From Rhodophyticola sp017644125 (lineage in GTDB: Bacteria; Pseudomonadota; Alphaproteobacteria; Rhodobacterales; Rhodobacteraceae): a stretch of 64,000 nt of DNA. The notes below the pieces were generated by a model. The model made no database searches, had not been told where the DNA came from, and saw only the letters and a program-made list of their open reading frames with translations. The DNA is taken from the NCBI RefSeq assembly GCF_042140125.1, contig NZ_CP159473.1. The stretch is one strand, 5' to 3'. Of this stretch, positions 7,183 to 16,287 are shown piece by piece. How positions within the stretch are numbered: position 1 is the first letter of the stretch; every line of letters begins with the position of its first letter. The translations under genes and the position numbers were made by a program.

Positions 7183-8724
7183 ATGACCCAAGCCTCCCCC
7201 GCGATCGAGCTGAAAGGCATCTCCAAGGCATTCGGCCCGGTTCAGGCCAACAAGGACATCTCCATTTCCGTTCAGCCCGGCACCATCCACGGCATCGTGG
7301 GCGAAAACGGCGCCGGAAAATCGACGCTGATGTCCATCCTTTACGGCTTCTACAAGGCGGATGCGGGCGAGATCTTCATCAACGGGCAACTGACACCGAT
7401 CCCCGACAGCCAGGCCGCGATCAGCGCCGGCATCGGCATGGTTCACCAGCATTTCAAGCTGGTCGAGAATTTCACCGTCGTCGAAAACGTGATCCTCGGC
7501 GCCGAAGACGGCGCGATGCTGCAACCCTCCATCGCCAAGGCCCGCAAACTGCTGACCGAACTGGCCGAGGAATACGGGCTGAACGTCGACCCCGACGCGG
7601 TGGTCGAGGAGTTGAGCGTCGGCCACCAGCAGCGCGTGGAGATCCTGAAACAGCTTTACCGCAAGGCCGACATCCTCATCCTCGACGAACCCACGGGCGT
7701 GTTGACCCCGGCGGAGGCCGATCAGCTGTTCCGGATCCTGGGTCGGCTCAAGGAAGAAGGCAAAACCATCATCCTGATCACCCATAAACTGCGCGAGATC
7801 ATGGAGGTGACCGACACCGTTTCCGTGATGCGCCGGGGACAGATGACCGCGACCGTGAAAACCGCCGAGACCTCGCCCCCCGAACTGGCGGAGATGATGG
7901 TGGGCCGCAAGGTACTGCTGCGCGTGGACAAGAAACCGGCAAATCCCGGCGCCACGGTCCTGAAGGTCGATGGCCTGAAGGTCAGGGACGGCAAGGGCGT
8001 GGAACGTCTGAAGGGCATCTCGTTCCACATCCGCGCCGGCGAAATCCTCGGCATTGCCGGCGTCGCGGGCAATGGCCAGACCGAGCTTCTGGAGGTGCTG
8101 GGCGGGATGAGACCGGCCCAGAGCGGCACAGTGATCCTGAACAACGACCAGATCGACCTGACGGGCAAGCATTCCAACGGACAGACCCGCCGCAATCGCG
8201 GCATCGCGCATGTGCCCGAGGACCGCCAGCAGGAAGGCCTCATCATGCCCTATGAGGCATGGGAAAACATCGCCTTCGGTTATCACCATGACCCGAAGTA
8301 CCAGCGCAACCGTCTGTTGATGAACAATACCGAGATCCGCGCCGACACCATGGCCAAGATGGAGCGCTATGACGTGCGCCCGCCCAATCCGCGCCTGCCG
8401 GCGCGCAATTTTTCGGGCGGCAACCAGCAGAAGCTGGTCGTGGCCCGGGAGATGGAGCGCAATCCCGACCTGTTGCTGATCGGGCAGCCGACACGCGGGG
8501 TGGATATCGGCGCGATCGAGTTCATTCACCAGCAGATCATCGCGCTCAGGGATCAGGGCAAGGCGATCCTGCTGGTGTCGGTCGAGCTGGATGAGATCCT
8601 GGGGCTTTCCGACCGGATCGCCGTGATGTTCGATGGGCATTTCATGGGCGAACGCCTGCCCGATGAAACCGACGAAAGAGAGCTTGGCCTGATGATGGCG
8701 GGCATGACCAAGGGGGCCGCGTAG
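7183..8724 (+). CDS. Nucleoside-type ABC transporter ATP-binding protein (two NBDs)
   Basis: A 513-residue tandem ATPase of the RbsA/YufO type. NBD1 has Walker A GENGAGKST (about residue 41), signature LSVGHQQRV and Walker B ILILDEPT. NBD2 (from about residue 265) has a degenerate Walker A, GVAGNGQTE, with no lysine, the signature FSGGNQQKL, and a Walker B ending in IGQPTRGVD in place of LDEPT. This asymmetry is normal for the family, where only the first site is fully catalytic. It powers import of nucleoside-like solutes with the two downstream permeases. Confidence 0.93.
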   Translation: MTQASPAIELKGISKAFGPVQANKDISISVQPGTIHGIVGENGAGKSTLMSILYGFYKADAGEIFINGQLTPIPDSQAAISAGIGMVHQHFKLVENFTVVENVILGAEDGAMLQPSIAKARKLLTELAEEYGLNVDPDAVVEELSVGHQQRVEILKQLYRKADILILDEPTGVLTPAEADQLFRILGRLKEEGKTIILITHKLREIMEVTDTVSVMRRGQMTATVKTAETSPPELAEMMVGRKVLLRVDKKPANPGATVLKVDGLKVRDGKGVERLKGISFHIRAGEILGIAGVAGNGQTELLEVLGGMRPAQSGTVILNNDQIDLTGKHSNGQTRRNRGIAHVPEDRQQEGLIMPYEAWENIAFGYHHDPKYQRNRLLMNNTEIRADTMAKMERYDVRPPNPRLPARNFSGGNQQKLVVAREMERNPDLLLIGQPTRGVDIGAIEFIHQQIIALRDQGKAILLVSVELDEILGLSDRIAVMFDGHFMGERLPDETDERELGLMMAGMTKGAA

Positions 8725-9834
8725 ATGGACAAGATGCCAAAATGGGCCGATGTGATCCTGATCCCGCTGATCAGCGTGATCCTTGCGCTGCTCGTGTCCG
8801 GGCTTGTGGTGCTCTATATCGGCGAAAGCCCGGTCGAGGCGATGCAGATCATGGTGCGCGGCGCCATGGGGTCGGCCTATGGCTGGGGCTACACGCTTTT
8901 CTACGCCACGAATTTCATCTTTACCGGGCTGGCCGTGGCGGTGGCCTTTCACGCGCGGATGTTCAATATCGGCGGCGAGGGGCAGGCCGCTCTGGGCGGT
9001 CTCGGGGTGGCGGTCGTCTGCCTGTCCGTGCCTTGGCCGCACTGGTCCGTGGCCCTGCTTGTGGCCAGCGGCGCAGCGGCGATCTTCGGCGCGGCCTGGG
9101 CGGCGATCCCGGCCTATCTTCAGGCCAAGCGCGGCAGCCATATCGTGATCACCACGATCATGTTCAACTTCATCGCATCGGCGCTGCTGGTCTATCTTCT
9201 GGTCAACGTGTTCCGCGTGCCGGGCAGCATGGCGCCCGAAACCGCGCGGTTTGCCGACGCCGTGCACCTGCCGAACGCGGCAGATATCGTGCCGTGGCTG
9301 GGGTTCCGGTCCTCCACCCCGCTCAACATCTCGTTCCTCCTCGCGTTGCTGGCCTGTTTCCTGGTCTGGATGCTGATCTGGCGCACCCGTCTGGGGTATG
9401 AAATCCGCGCCTTCGGCCATTCCGAAACGGCGGCTGTCTATGCCGGTATCAGCCCGGTGCGCATCATCATGATCGCGATGCTGATCTCGGGCGGGCTGGC
9501 CGGGCTGATGGCCACCAACTCGGTCATGGGAGAGGCCGAACGGCTGGTGATCGACAATGTGCAAGGCGCGGGCTTCGTCGGGATCGCGGTGGCGCTGATG
9601 GGCCGGTCGCACCCGGTGGGCGTGTTCCTGGCGGCGATCCTCTTCGGTGTGCTCTATCAGGGCGGAGCGGAGCTTGAATTCGAGATGCCGGCCGTCAGCC
9701 GCGAAATGATCGTCGTGATTCAGGCGCTGGTCATCCTGTTCACCGGCGCGCTCGACAACATGGTGCGGATGCCGATGGAAAAGCTCTTCCTCAGCCTGCG
9801 CCGCCGCGACCGCGCAGACAGCCCGGCGGAGTAA
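8725..9834 (+). CDS. ABC transporter permease 1 (BPD_transp_2 family)
   Basis: A 369-residue polytopic inner-membrane protein, first permease of the BMP-type importer. About nine hydrophobic segments are seen, starting with VILIPLISVILALLVSGLVV. The conserved loop FNIGGEGQAALGGLG is typical of BPD_transp_2 permeases, as is the C-terminal VALMGRSHPVGVFLAAILFG. It starts directly after the TAG of the ATPase gene with no spacing, so it is translationally coupled. The C-terminus is charged (RRRDRADSPAE). It should pair with the second permease beyond the pseudogene. Confidence 0.92.
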   Translation: MDKMPKWADVILIPLISVILALLVSGLVVLYIGESPVEAMQIMVRGAMGSAYGWGYTLFYATNFIFTGLAVAVAFHARMFNIGGEGQAALGGLGVAVVCLSVPWPHWSVALLVASGAAAIFGAAWAAIPAYLQAKRGSHIVITTIMFNFIASALLVYLLVNVFRVPGSMAPETARFADAVHLPNAADIVPWLGFRSSTPLNISFLLALLACFLVWMLIWRTRLGYEIRAFGHSETAAVYAGISPVRIIMIAMLISGGLAGLMATNSVMGEAERLVIDNVQGAGFVGIAVALMGRSHPVGVFLAAILFGVLYQGGAELEFEMPAVSREMIVVIQALVILFTGALDNMVRMPMEKLFLSLRRRDRADSPAE

Positions 9835-9839
9835 CCCCG

Positions 9840-10126
9840 ATGATCGCCCAGCACCTGCCCGCATTGCTCCTGGCTCTCGGCATCTTCGCATCCGGGTTCC
9901 TCAGTGCTCGGCCCCAACATTCTGGCCGTCATGGGCACCTCGATGGCACAAGGCCGCCGCCGGAACGCGCCGTACGGGGTCGAGGACGAGGAGCCCGCGG
10001 GCCTGAACATGGTGCTGCGCGGGCCTGCCATAAAATTGACGAAGCCCGAAGCGCCGCTGGATCGAAACGGGCATGGGTCTCTTCTTCGCCTTCGCCGCCT
10101 TCAAACTCGCCACATCCCGGAGCTGA
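9840..10126 (+). pseudogene. LysE/RhtB-family exporter remnant
   Basis: Pieces of a LysE-type amino-acid exporter lie in order but in three reading frames. 9840-9903 encodes an N-terminal start and helix (MIAQHLPALLLALGIFASGF). From 9904 in the +1 frame come VLGPNILAVMGTSMAQGRR and, after an apparent internal deletion, LRGPAIKLTKPEAPL, which resembles the family's L-T-N-P-K-A region. From 10055 in the third frame comes the C-terminal helix WIETGMGLFFAFAAFKLATS ending at TGA 10124. About 290 bases remain of an expected 600 or more. It sits between the two permease genes and is non-functional. Confidence 0.75.
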
Positions 10127-10130
10127 GCCC

Positions 10131-11096
10131 ATGGATTTCCTGACCATCCTGCAAATCCTGGACAGCACCGTCCGGCTGGCGACGCCGCTGCTGCTGGCCT
10201 GCCTTGCGGGGCTATATTCTGAACGCGCGGGCATTTTCGACATCGGACTGGAAGGCAAGATGCTGGCCGCCGCCTTCTTCTCGGCGGCGGTCGCCTTCAC
10301 CTCCGGCAATGTCTGGGTCGGGCTGATGGCCGGGATTGCCGCATCCTGCGTCCTGTCGGGCATTCACGGCCTGGCCTCTATCACCTTCCGGGGAAATCAG
10401 CTGATCTCGGGTGTCGCGATCAACTTCCTCGCCGCGGGCATGACCGTGGTCATCGCCCAGACATGGTTTCAGCAAGGCGGGCGCACGCCGCCGCTGCAAG
10501 GGGCCGCACGCTTTCAGGAAGTCACCCTGCCCTTCGCCGATGCGATGGCCGATGTCCCGATCATCGGGCCGATCTATTCCGAACTGATCTCGGGCCATTC
10601 GATCCTAGTCTACATGGCGCTGGCGATCGTGCCGCTGACATGGTGGATCCTGTTTCGCACCCGGTTCGGCCTGCGCCTGCGCGCGGTGGGTGAAAACCCC
10701 GCCGCCGTGGACACCGCCGGTATCTCGGTGGTGGGCGCGCGCTATGCGGCGGTGATGATCTGCGGCGTCCTGTGCGGGCTTGCGGGCGCGTATCTGGCCA
10801 CCAGCCTTGCCGCCGGATTTGTGAAGGACATGAGCGCCGGGCGCGGCTTCATCGCCCTTGCCGCGCTGATCTTCGCCAAGTGGCGGCCCTGGTACGCGCT
10901 TTATGCCTGTCTTCTCTTCGGGCTGCTGGATGCGGTCGGCAACCGCTATCAGAATATCGAGCTTGTCGGCGTGACCATCCCGGTGCAGTTCATGCAGGCC
11001 CTGCCGTATATCCTGACCGTGGTGATCCTTGCAGGGTTCGTGGGCAAGGCGATCCCGCCGCGCGCCGGCGGGGAGCCCTACGTCAAGGAACGGTAA
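10131..11096 (+). CDS. ABC transporter permease 2 (BPD_transp_2 family)
   Basis: A 321-residue second permease of the BMP-type importer. Hallmarks are YSERAGIFDIGLEGKMLAAAF (the conserved E-G-x-x loop), RTRFGLRLRAVGENPAAVDTAGI and RGFIALAALIFAKWRPWYAL. The start is ATG 10131, four bases after the end of the LysE remnant; the frame is open further upstream but that extension is made of pseudogene sequence and has no membrane character. It ends the operon. The upstream decay does not touch this gene. Confidence 0.92.
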   Translation: MDFLTILQILDSTVRLATPLLLACLAGLYSERAGIFDIGLEGKMLAAAFFSAAVAFTSGNVWVGLMAGIAASCVLSGIHGLASITFRGNQLISGVAINFLAAGMTVVIAQTWFQQGGRTPPLQGAARFQEVTLPFADAMADVPIIGPIYSELISGHSILVYMALAIVPLTWWILFRTRFGLRLRAVGENPAAVDTAGISVVGARYAAVMICGVLCGLAGAYLATSLAAGFVKDMSAGRGFIALAALIFAKWRPWYALYACLLFGLLDAVGNRYQNIELVGVTIPVQFMQALPYILTVVILAGFVGKAIPPRAGGEPYVKER

Positions 11097-11325
11097 CGAT
11101 CGGCCTGAGCCCGTCCGGCAATGCCGGTACCGGCCCCGGATCAGGGCGCCGCGCGGCGTTTCCGTCCGGCAGCGCGACCCGAAAATCCGGGGCGGGGCAC
11201 AGCCCGATGGCTCCATAGCGATCCTGTTCCGATCTGTCGCAGCCGGCCCGGGGTGCGACACTCTGGCATTGACGTAAGGGCCGCGCTACACGGGAAGCCA
11301 TAAGGACGGAGGCCTCAGCCAACCC

Positions 11326-12249
11326 ATGCAAATCTACCTGCCCATCGCCGAGGTCAGCGTGAACGCCTTTCTGCTGCTGGGTTTGGGCGGGTTGGTCGGC
11401 GTTCTGTCGGGCATGTTCGGCGTCGGCGGCGGGTTTCTGATGACGCCGTTGCTGTTCTTCATCGGCATTCCGCCCGCCGTCGCCGTCGCGACCGAGGCCA
11501 ACCAGATCGTCGCCTCCAGCTTCTCCGGTGTATTGGCGCATCTCAAACGCAAGACTGTCGATCTCAAGATGGGCACCGTCCTGCTCATAGGCGGGCTTGT
11601 GGGGGCCGCGGCGGGCGTTCAGGTCTTCGCGATCCTGACGGCGCTCGGGCAGGTCGATCTGCTGGTGCGGCTCTGTTATGTCGTGTTTCTGGGCCTGATC
11701 GGCGGGCTGATGTTCATCGAAAGCCTGCGCGCGATCCGCCGGGCGCGCGCGGCGGGCGATGCGCCTGTTCCGCGCCGCAAGCATCGCGGCTGGATCCATG
11801 CCCTGCCGTTCAAGATGCGGTTCCGCACCTCGGGCCTTTACATCTCGGTCATCCCGCCGCTGCTGGTCGGGCTTCTGGTCGGTGTGCTGGCGGCGATCAT
11901 GGGCGTGGGCGGCGGCTTCATCATGGTGCCCGCGATGATCTATCTGCTCGGAATGCCCACCAAGGTCGTCGTCGGCACATCGCTCTTCCAGATCATTTTC
12001 GTCACCGGCTTCGCCACGCTTCTGCACGCCACGACCAATTACACCGTCGATATGGTGCTGGCCGTGCTACTGCTGGTGGGCGGCGTCATCGGCGCGCAGA
12101 TCGGCACCCGGATCGGTGTCAAGATGAAGGCCGAACAGCTGCGTATCCTGCTGGCGATCATGGTGCTGGCGGTCTGCGGGCGGCTGGCGCTGGATCTGCT
12201 TCTGGAACCGGCGGAACTCTACTCCCTCGGCAACGGGGGGTCCCATTGA
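11326..12249 (+). CDS. TauE/SafE (TSUP) family membrane exporter
   Basis: A 307-residue inner-membrane protein of the TSUP family, which exports sulfite or organosulfur anions or moves related solutes. Two repeats carry the family glycine motif: GVLSGMFGVGGGFLMTPLL near residue 25 and GVLAAIMGVGGGFIMVPAM near residue 190. A basic cytoplasmic loop (RRARAAGDAPVPRRKHRG) separates the halves. Its stop overlaps the TTG start of the Alph_Pro_TM gene, a pairing that is conserved in alphaproteobacteria. The 229 bases upstream hold no gene I can support. Confidence 0.9.
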   Translation: MQIYLPIAEVSVNAFLLLGLGGLVGVLSGMFGVGGGFLMTPLLFFIGIPPAVAVATEANQIVASSFSGVLAHLKRKTVDLKMGTVLLIGGLVGAAAGVQVFAILTALGQVDLLVRLCYVVFLGLIGGLMFIESLRAIRRARAAGDAPVPRRKHRGWIHALPFKMRFRTSGLYISVIPPLLVGLLVGVLAAIMGVGGGFIMVPAMIYLLGMPTKVVVGTSLFQIIFVTGFATLLHATTNYTVDMVLAVLLLVGGVIGAQIGTRIGVKMKAEQLRILLAIMVLAVCGRLALDLLLEPAELYSLGNGGSH

Positions 12250-12998
12250 AACGGTTGCTCCTGATCCTGGCCCTGATCCTGCCCGCGCCTGCGCTGGCCG
12301 AGCAGGTCGTGGCCGGTCTCAGCCGCGACGAGATCGCGATCACCACCAATTTCGACGGGTCCGAGATCCTGATCTTCGGCGCGGTCCGCCGGGAAGCGCC
12401 GATCCCGCGCAGCGGCCCGCTTGAGGTGATCATCACCGTCGAAGGCCCCGACCGGCCGGTGACCGTGCGCCGCAAGGATCGCCGCTTCGGCATCTGGATC
12501 AACACCGACGCCGCCGATGTGGATGAGGCGCCGACCTTCTATGCCGTGTCCACCACGGCGCCGCTGCGCGACGTGCTGAGCGACACCGACGATCTGCGCC
12601 ACCGGATCTCGATCCGCCGGGCGATCCGCGCGGTGGGCTCGGGCGTGAGCGATCAGCCGAGTTTCACCCGCGCGCTGATCCGCATCAGGGAGGAGAACGG
12701 CCTCTACCAATTGAACGAAGGGGCGGTGAACCTGCGCGATGACACGCTGTTCGATACCTCCGTCCGGCTGCCCGCAAATCTGGTCGAAGGCAGTTACCGC
12801 ACCCGGATCTTCCTGACCCGGAACCGCGAAATCATCGCCGAATACGACACCGTGATCGCGGTGCGCAAGGTCGGCCTTGAACGGCTGATCTACAATCTCG
12901 CCCATGACCGTCCGCTGATCTACGGCATCCTGTCGCTGGTCATCGCAATCGCCGCGGGCTGGCTCGCCTCGGCGGTGTTCCGGTACATCCGCGCATGA
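12246..12998 (+). CDS. TIGR02186 / Alph_Pro_TM family membrane protein
   Basis: A 250-residue protein with an N-terminal signal peptide (KRLLLILALILPAPALA) then a periplasmic beta-rich region beginning EQVVAGLSRDEIAITTNFDGS, and a single C-terminal transmembrane helix (LIYGILSLVIAIAAGWLASA). The family is restricted mainly to alphaproteobacteria and its role is unknown. The start is TTG 12246, which overlaps the TGA of the TauE gene, so it probably depends on coupled translation. The constant linkage suggests a periplasmic accessory to the exporter; that is inference. Confidence 0.87.
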   Translation: MKRLLLILALILPAPALAEQVVAGLSRDEIAITTNFDGSEILIFGAVRREAPIPRSGPLEVIITVEGPDRPVTVRRKDRRFGIWINTDAADVDEAPTFYAVSTTAPLRDVLSDTDDLRHRISIRRAIRAVGSGVSDQPSFTRALIRIREENGLYQLNEGAVNLRDDTLFDTSVRLPANLVEGSYRTRIFLTRNREIIAEYDTVIAVRKVGLERLIYNLAHDRPLIYGILSLVIAIAAGWLASAVFRYIRA

Positions 12999-13372
12999 CC
13001 GGCCCCGCCGACACCGTGCGCGGTTTCTGGGACGCGATGGCTAGCAATGATTTTCATGCGGCAAGCCGCTGGCTCAGCCCCGATTTTCGTCTCGATTGGC
13101 CCCAGTCGGGCGAGGTGATCGAGGGGCCCGCGGCCTTCGCCGCCGTGAACACCGCCTATCCGGCCAGCGGGCGCTGGCGTTTCGATATCCGCCGCCTCGT
13201 GGCCGAGGGCGACACCGTGGTGACGGAGGTTCACGTGACCGACGGCGCGATAGAGGCCATGGCGCTCACCTTTCACACCGTTCGCGCGGGCCGGATCACG
13301 AAACAGGTGGAATACTGGCCCGATCCCTACGATCCGCCGGAATGGCGGGCGCAATGGGTCCGGCGCATCTAG
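12995..13372 (+). CDS. NTF2-like (SnoaL/DUF4440-type) protein
   Basis: A 125-residue single-domain NTF2 fold. Typical signs are VRGFWDAMASNDFHAASRWLSPDF at the N-terminus, the cone-lining ALTFHTVRAGRITKQVEYW strand, and a C-terminal DPYDPPEWRAQWVRR. The ATG overlaps the TGA of the preceding gene by four bases. The product may be a small hydrolase/isomerase or a ligand-binding protein; the sequence does not decide. It ends convergent with the SDR gene, whose stop lies four bases inside the end of this one. Confidence 0.82.
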   Translation: MTGPADTVRGFWDAMASNDFHAASRWLSPDFRLDWPQSGEVIEGPAAFAAVNTAYPASGRWRFDIRRLVAEGDTVVTEVHVTDGAIEAMALTFHTVRAGRITKQVEYWPDPYDPPEWRAQWVRRI

Positions 13373-14097
13373 CCGCGCCCGACATAGGGCATATTCGTCG
13401 CCAGCACCGTCTGGAACAGCACATTGGCCGAAGGCGGCAAGCTTGCCATGTGCAGCACCGACCGCGCCGCGTCGGCCACATCCATCATGTCCATCAGCGG
13501 CTTGCCCTCGGCCAGCATCCGCTCATTCAGCTTGTCGACCAGTTCGGTCCGCGCATTGCCGATATCGATCTGTCCCGCCGCGATCCCAAATCGCCGCCCG
13601 TCGAGGCTCAGCGTTCTGGTCAGCCCGGTCACCCCGTGTTTCGTGGTGGTATAGCAGACGGAGCCTTCGCGCGGCGAATGGGCCGAAAGCGACCCGTTGT
13701 TGATGATCCGCCCGCCTTGCGGATCCTGCGCGCGCATCTGGGCGAACGCGGCGCGGGCGGTGTTGAACATGCCGGTCAGGTTCACCGCCAGGCTGCGGTG
13801 CCAGTCATCGGGGTCGATCTCGTCAATCGTGCCCTGGGGCGTGAAGATGCCCGCATTGTTGAAAACGGCATCCAGCCGGCCCCATTTCTCGGCCAGCGCC
13901 GCAACCGCCGCCTCGACCGCCGCCAGATCGCTCACATCGGCGGGCAGGCACATCGCCGATTGCCGCCCCCCTGCAAGCGCCTCCAGCCGTCCGGCGCGGC
14001 GCGCGAGCAACCCCACGCGCCAGCCCTCGGCCAGAAACAGCTCCGCCGTGGCACGGCCAATTCCGGAACTCGCCCCGGTGATCAGAATGGTCTTCAT
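13369..14097 (-). CDS. Short-chain dehydrogenase/reductase
   Basis: A 242-residue classical SDR. The NAD(P) motif TGASSGIG is at residues 7-14, NNAG follows near residue 83, and the catalytic Tyr-x3-Lys is YTTTKH. Arg-Arg after the second strand (LARRAGR) suggests NADP preference. Substrate unknown. The ATG at 14097 overlaps the stop of the upstream helicase gene by four bases, so the two are co-transcribed. The gene converges on the NTF2-like gene with a four-base overlap. Confidence 0.9.
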   Translation of the reverse strand: MKTILITGASSGIGRATAELFLAEGWRVGLLARRAGRLEALAGGRQSAMCLPADVSDLAAVEAAVAALAEKWGRLDAVFNNAGIFTPQGTIDEIDPDDWHRSLAVNLTGMFNTARAAFAQMRAQDPQGGRIINNGSLSAHSPREGSVCYTTTKHGVTGLTRTLSLDGRRFGIAAGQIDIGNARTELVDKLNERMLAEGKPLMDMMDVADAARSVLHMASLPPSANVLFQTVLATNMPYVGRG

Positions 14098-15620
14098 GTC
14101 TCCTCCACGTGCAGGGCCAGCGGCTCCGCGGGCACCTCCAGATCGTCGACCCCCAGAACCGCCTGCGGTTTCGACAGCATATAGCGCGTGACCCAGATCA
14201 GCCGTTCCTCGGCGCGGGTGATCGCCACATAGGCCAGCCGCTTCCACAGCGCCTGCCCGGCCTCTTCCCGCCCGGCGCGCGCGGCGGCATAAAGATCGGG
14301 CGCGAAGACCTGCACCGTTTCCCACTGGCTGCCCTGCGCCTTGTGGGTCGTCACCGCCGCCCCATGCAGAAATGTGGCGCCCATCCGCGCCGCGAAGGGG
14401 ATGAAGGGCTCCTCCTCCCCCGGCTTTTCGATCTTCACGATGGAGGCCGCCGACAGGCGCGGGCTTTCCGCGCCCACCACATGCAGCCGCGAAAACCCCG
14501 GCTTGGTGCCGGGCCCGATATAGACCACCTGCGCGCCCTTGATCAGGCCGCGCGCCTCAAGGTCGATCCGTTTCTTCCGATGCTTGATCGGCAGTTCGAT
14601 CCCGTCGCAGATCAGCGGCTCCCCCGGCAGAAGCGCATCCTCTGGCGCGCCATGGGCCATGCGGAACGCGCGGATCAGGCGAATGCGGGTCGCATTGCGC
14701 CAGACCAGAACCGGGCTGCGCGCCATCAGATCGCTGTCGGCGCGCGGCGCGACAACGATCCGGTCATCGGTCCGCGCCGCCTCCTCGATCATCCGCTCGA
14801 ACTGCTCGAAGCTGAGCGCGGGGTCGCCAAGGGCATGGGCCAGATCAAGGATCGGGTTGTCCGCCTCCTGCCGGTGGACCCGGGCCAGTTCCTGCTTGCG
14901 GGGGCCTTTCAGCTGATCGAACACCATCGCGCCCGACTGACCGACCGGGGCCAACTGCGCGGGATCGCCGAACAGAACGAGAGTGGGGAAAATCTCCTGC
15001 AAATCCTCGAACTGCTTTTGATCCAGCATCGAGCTTTCATCGACCAGCCCGATATCCAGCGGGTCTTCGCGCCGCTTCCAGCCGGTGATGAAATCGGACC
15101 CGCGCAGCCCCGCGGCGGCCAGGGCGGCCGGCACCGATTTATGCGCGTCATACACCACCCTGGCCCGGTCCAGCGCCGTATCGCTCAGCGCCTCGATCTC
15201 GGGCCGCTCGCCCTGACCGGCCAGCCATTCGGCGACTTTCTCGTATTCCGGGTCATAGACCGGCGTGTAAAGGATGCGATGGATCGTCGTCGCGGGCACG
15301 CCCCGCGTCCGCAGCACGCTTGCTGCCTTGTTCGTGGGGGCCAGAATCGCGACGGTGCGCCGGTCCCTGCGGCGGCGGCCTTCCCAATCGCCCGACACGA
15401 GGTCAACGCCCGCGCTGACCAGCGCGTCCACCAGATGGGCCAGCAACAGGGTCTTGCCGCTGCCGGCCTTGCCGATCACCGCCATCACCGCGGATTTGCC
15501 CTCCGCCATCGGCGTCAGGGTATCGCGGTCCAGATCCACGCCGGCGGCCCGCAGCATCTCGGCAATCGCATCGTAGGCGGAGGCCTGATCGTCGGAAAAG
15601 GAAACAGCGGGGCGCGTCAT
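14094..15620 (-). CDS. RecD-like ATP-dependent DNA helicase / exonuclease
   Basis: A 508-residue superfamily 1 helicase. Walker A is IGKAGSGKT (about residue 50), motif II is VDESSMLD, motif III region LFGDPAQLAPVGQ, and the UvrD_C_2 region has TTHKAQGSQWETVQVF and YVAITRAEERLIWVT. It lacks the RecB/RecC partners in this window and belongs to the stand-alone RecD-like group common in alphaproteobacteria. Expected to unwind DNA 5' to 3' in repair or replication restart. It precedes the SDR gene with a four-base overlap. Confidence 0.88.
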   Translation of the reverse strand: MTRPAVSFSDDQASAYDAIAEMLRAAGVDLDRDTLTPMAEGKSAVMAVIGKAGSGKTLLLAHLVDALVSAGVDLVSGDWEGRRRRDRRTVAILAPTNKAASVLRTRGVPATTIHRILYTPVYDPEYEKVAEWLAGQGERPEIEALSDTALDRARVVYDAHKSVPAALAAAGLRGSDFITGWKRREDPLDIGLVDESSMLDQKQFEDLQEIFPTLVLFGDPAQLAPVGQSGAMVFDQLKGPRKQELARVHRQEADNPILDLAHALGDPALSFEQFERMIEEAARTDDRIVVAPRADSDLMARSPVLVWRNATRIRLIRAFRMAHGAPEDALLPGEPLICDGIELPIKHRKKRIDLEARGLIKGAQVVYIGPGTKPGFSRLHVVGAESPRLSAASIVKIEKPGEEEPFIPFAARMGATFLHGAAVTTHKAQGSQWETVQVFAPDLYAAARAGREEAGQALWKRLAYVAITRAEERLIWVTRYMLSKPQAVLGVDDLEVPAEPLALHVEET

Positions 15621-15676
15621 GGGCGCGACCCTAGCCCGGCCCCCGCCCGAGTGCCACGGCCAAACCGCGCGCGGGC

Positions 15677-15982
15677 CTAGAGTGCCAGATCGCGCAACAG
15701 GACAGGCGCGCCCGGTCGCGCCTCTTCGACCAGATCGGCCAGCTTCGCCAGATGCACGGCCACCACCCGGGCCAGCCGCGCATCGCCCCGCTGATCGGCG
15801 CCGCCATTGAAGGTCGCGGTGATCATCGCATCGGCCTCAAGCAGCACCCGGATCAGGCGCAGCGTGCGCAGATCCGCGTGATCTGCGGCGATCTGCGACA
15901 GCACCTGTTCAGGACTTTTCGGAAGTCTCATCAGAATTTCCAATACGGCTTCCAGCAGCGTATCGGGATCGTCGGCAGTCAT
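15677..15982 (-). CDS. Hypothetical protein (101 residues)
   Basis: A small predicted soluble helical protein starting at ATG 15982, MTADDPDTLLEAVLEILMRL. The composition (LAKLADLVEEA, RLIRVLLEAD) suggests a helical bundle. No membrane segment, no cysteine and no recognised family. It lies upstream of the helicase gene by 57 bases on the same strand. A full TTAA-N7-TTAA CtrA-type site sits 145 bases before its start, in the divergent spacer. Whether it is made is not certain; the reading frame and codon choice look natural. Confidence 0.6.
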   Translation of the reverse strand: MTADDPDTLLEAVLEILMRLPKSPEQVLSQIAADHADLRTLRLIRVLLEADAMITATFNGGADQRGDARLARVVAVHLAKLADLVEEARPGAPVLLRDLAL

Positions 15983-16126
15983 GGTCTTACCTGTCCCGTT
16001 CCGGGTGGGTGACCGGGCTTTGCCCGCCATTCAGGGCCCGCGTTTTGCGGCGTCTGGTCAGTGACCAATGAACTACGCCCTGCCCGTCGGCATTAACAAC
16101 GAAAGGCGCGCGCGACCGGCAGTTTA

Positions 16127-16141
16127 TTAACAACTGGTTAA
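16127..16141. promoter_or_regulatory. CtrA-type binding site TTAA-N7-TTAA
   Basis: TTAACAACTGGTTAA matches the full CtrA consensus of two TTAA half-sites spaced by seven bases. It lies between divergent genes, 145 bases from the leftward start and 174 from the rightward start. In Rhodobacteraceae CtrA controls motility, gene transfer agents and related traits. Chance occurrence is less likely in GC-rich DNA but is not excluded. Confidence 0.55.
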
Positions 16142-16256
16142 CAAAAGCGGTGCATTCTGGCAACAGAGGCCCGGCCGGGCGGACGGCATGCCCGCCCGCG
16201 CCCGACGGGCCGGACCAGCCGGACACCCCGCCGCGTCCATCTGCGATAGATTGTCC

Positions 16257-16287
16257 TTGCACCACCCGCGCCGTTCTCCGCTAGACT
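16257..16287 (+). promoter_or_regulatory. Promoter of the class III aminotransferase gene
   Basis: TTGCAC (16257-16262) is followed after 18 bases by CTAGAC (16281-16286), a reasonable housekeeping promoter. The transcript would start about 20 bases before the ribosome-binding stretch AAAAAGGGG near 16300. Confidence 0.5.

Noticed and set aside
5662..9891. A 1409-residue leftward open frame across the whole nucleoside importer operon
   Set aside because: It mirrors the codon bias of the plus-strand genes; the product is His/Arg/Asp/Gln-rich with no domain, and plus-strand genes there are certain.
9840..10130. 97-residue N-terminal extension of the second permease
   Set aside because: The open frame exists, but its content is out-of-frame LysE remnant and the permease homology begins at 10131.
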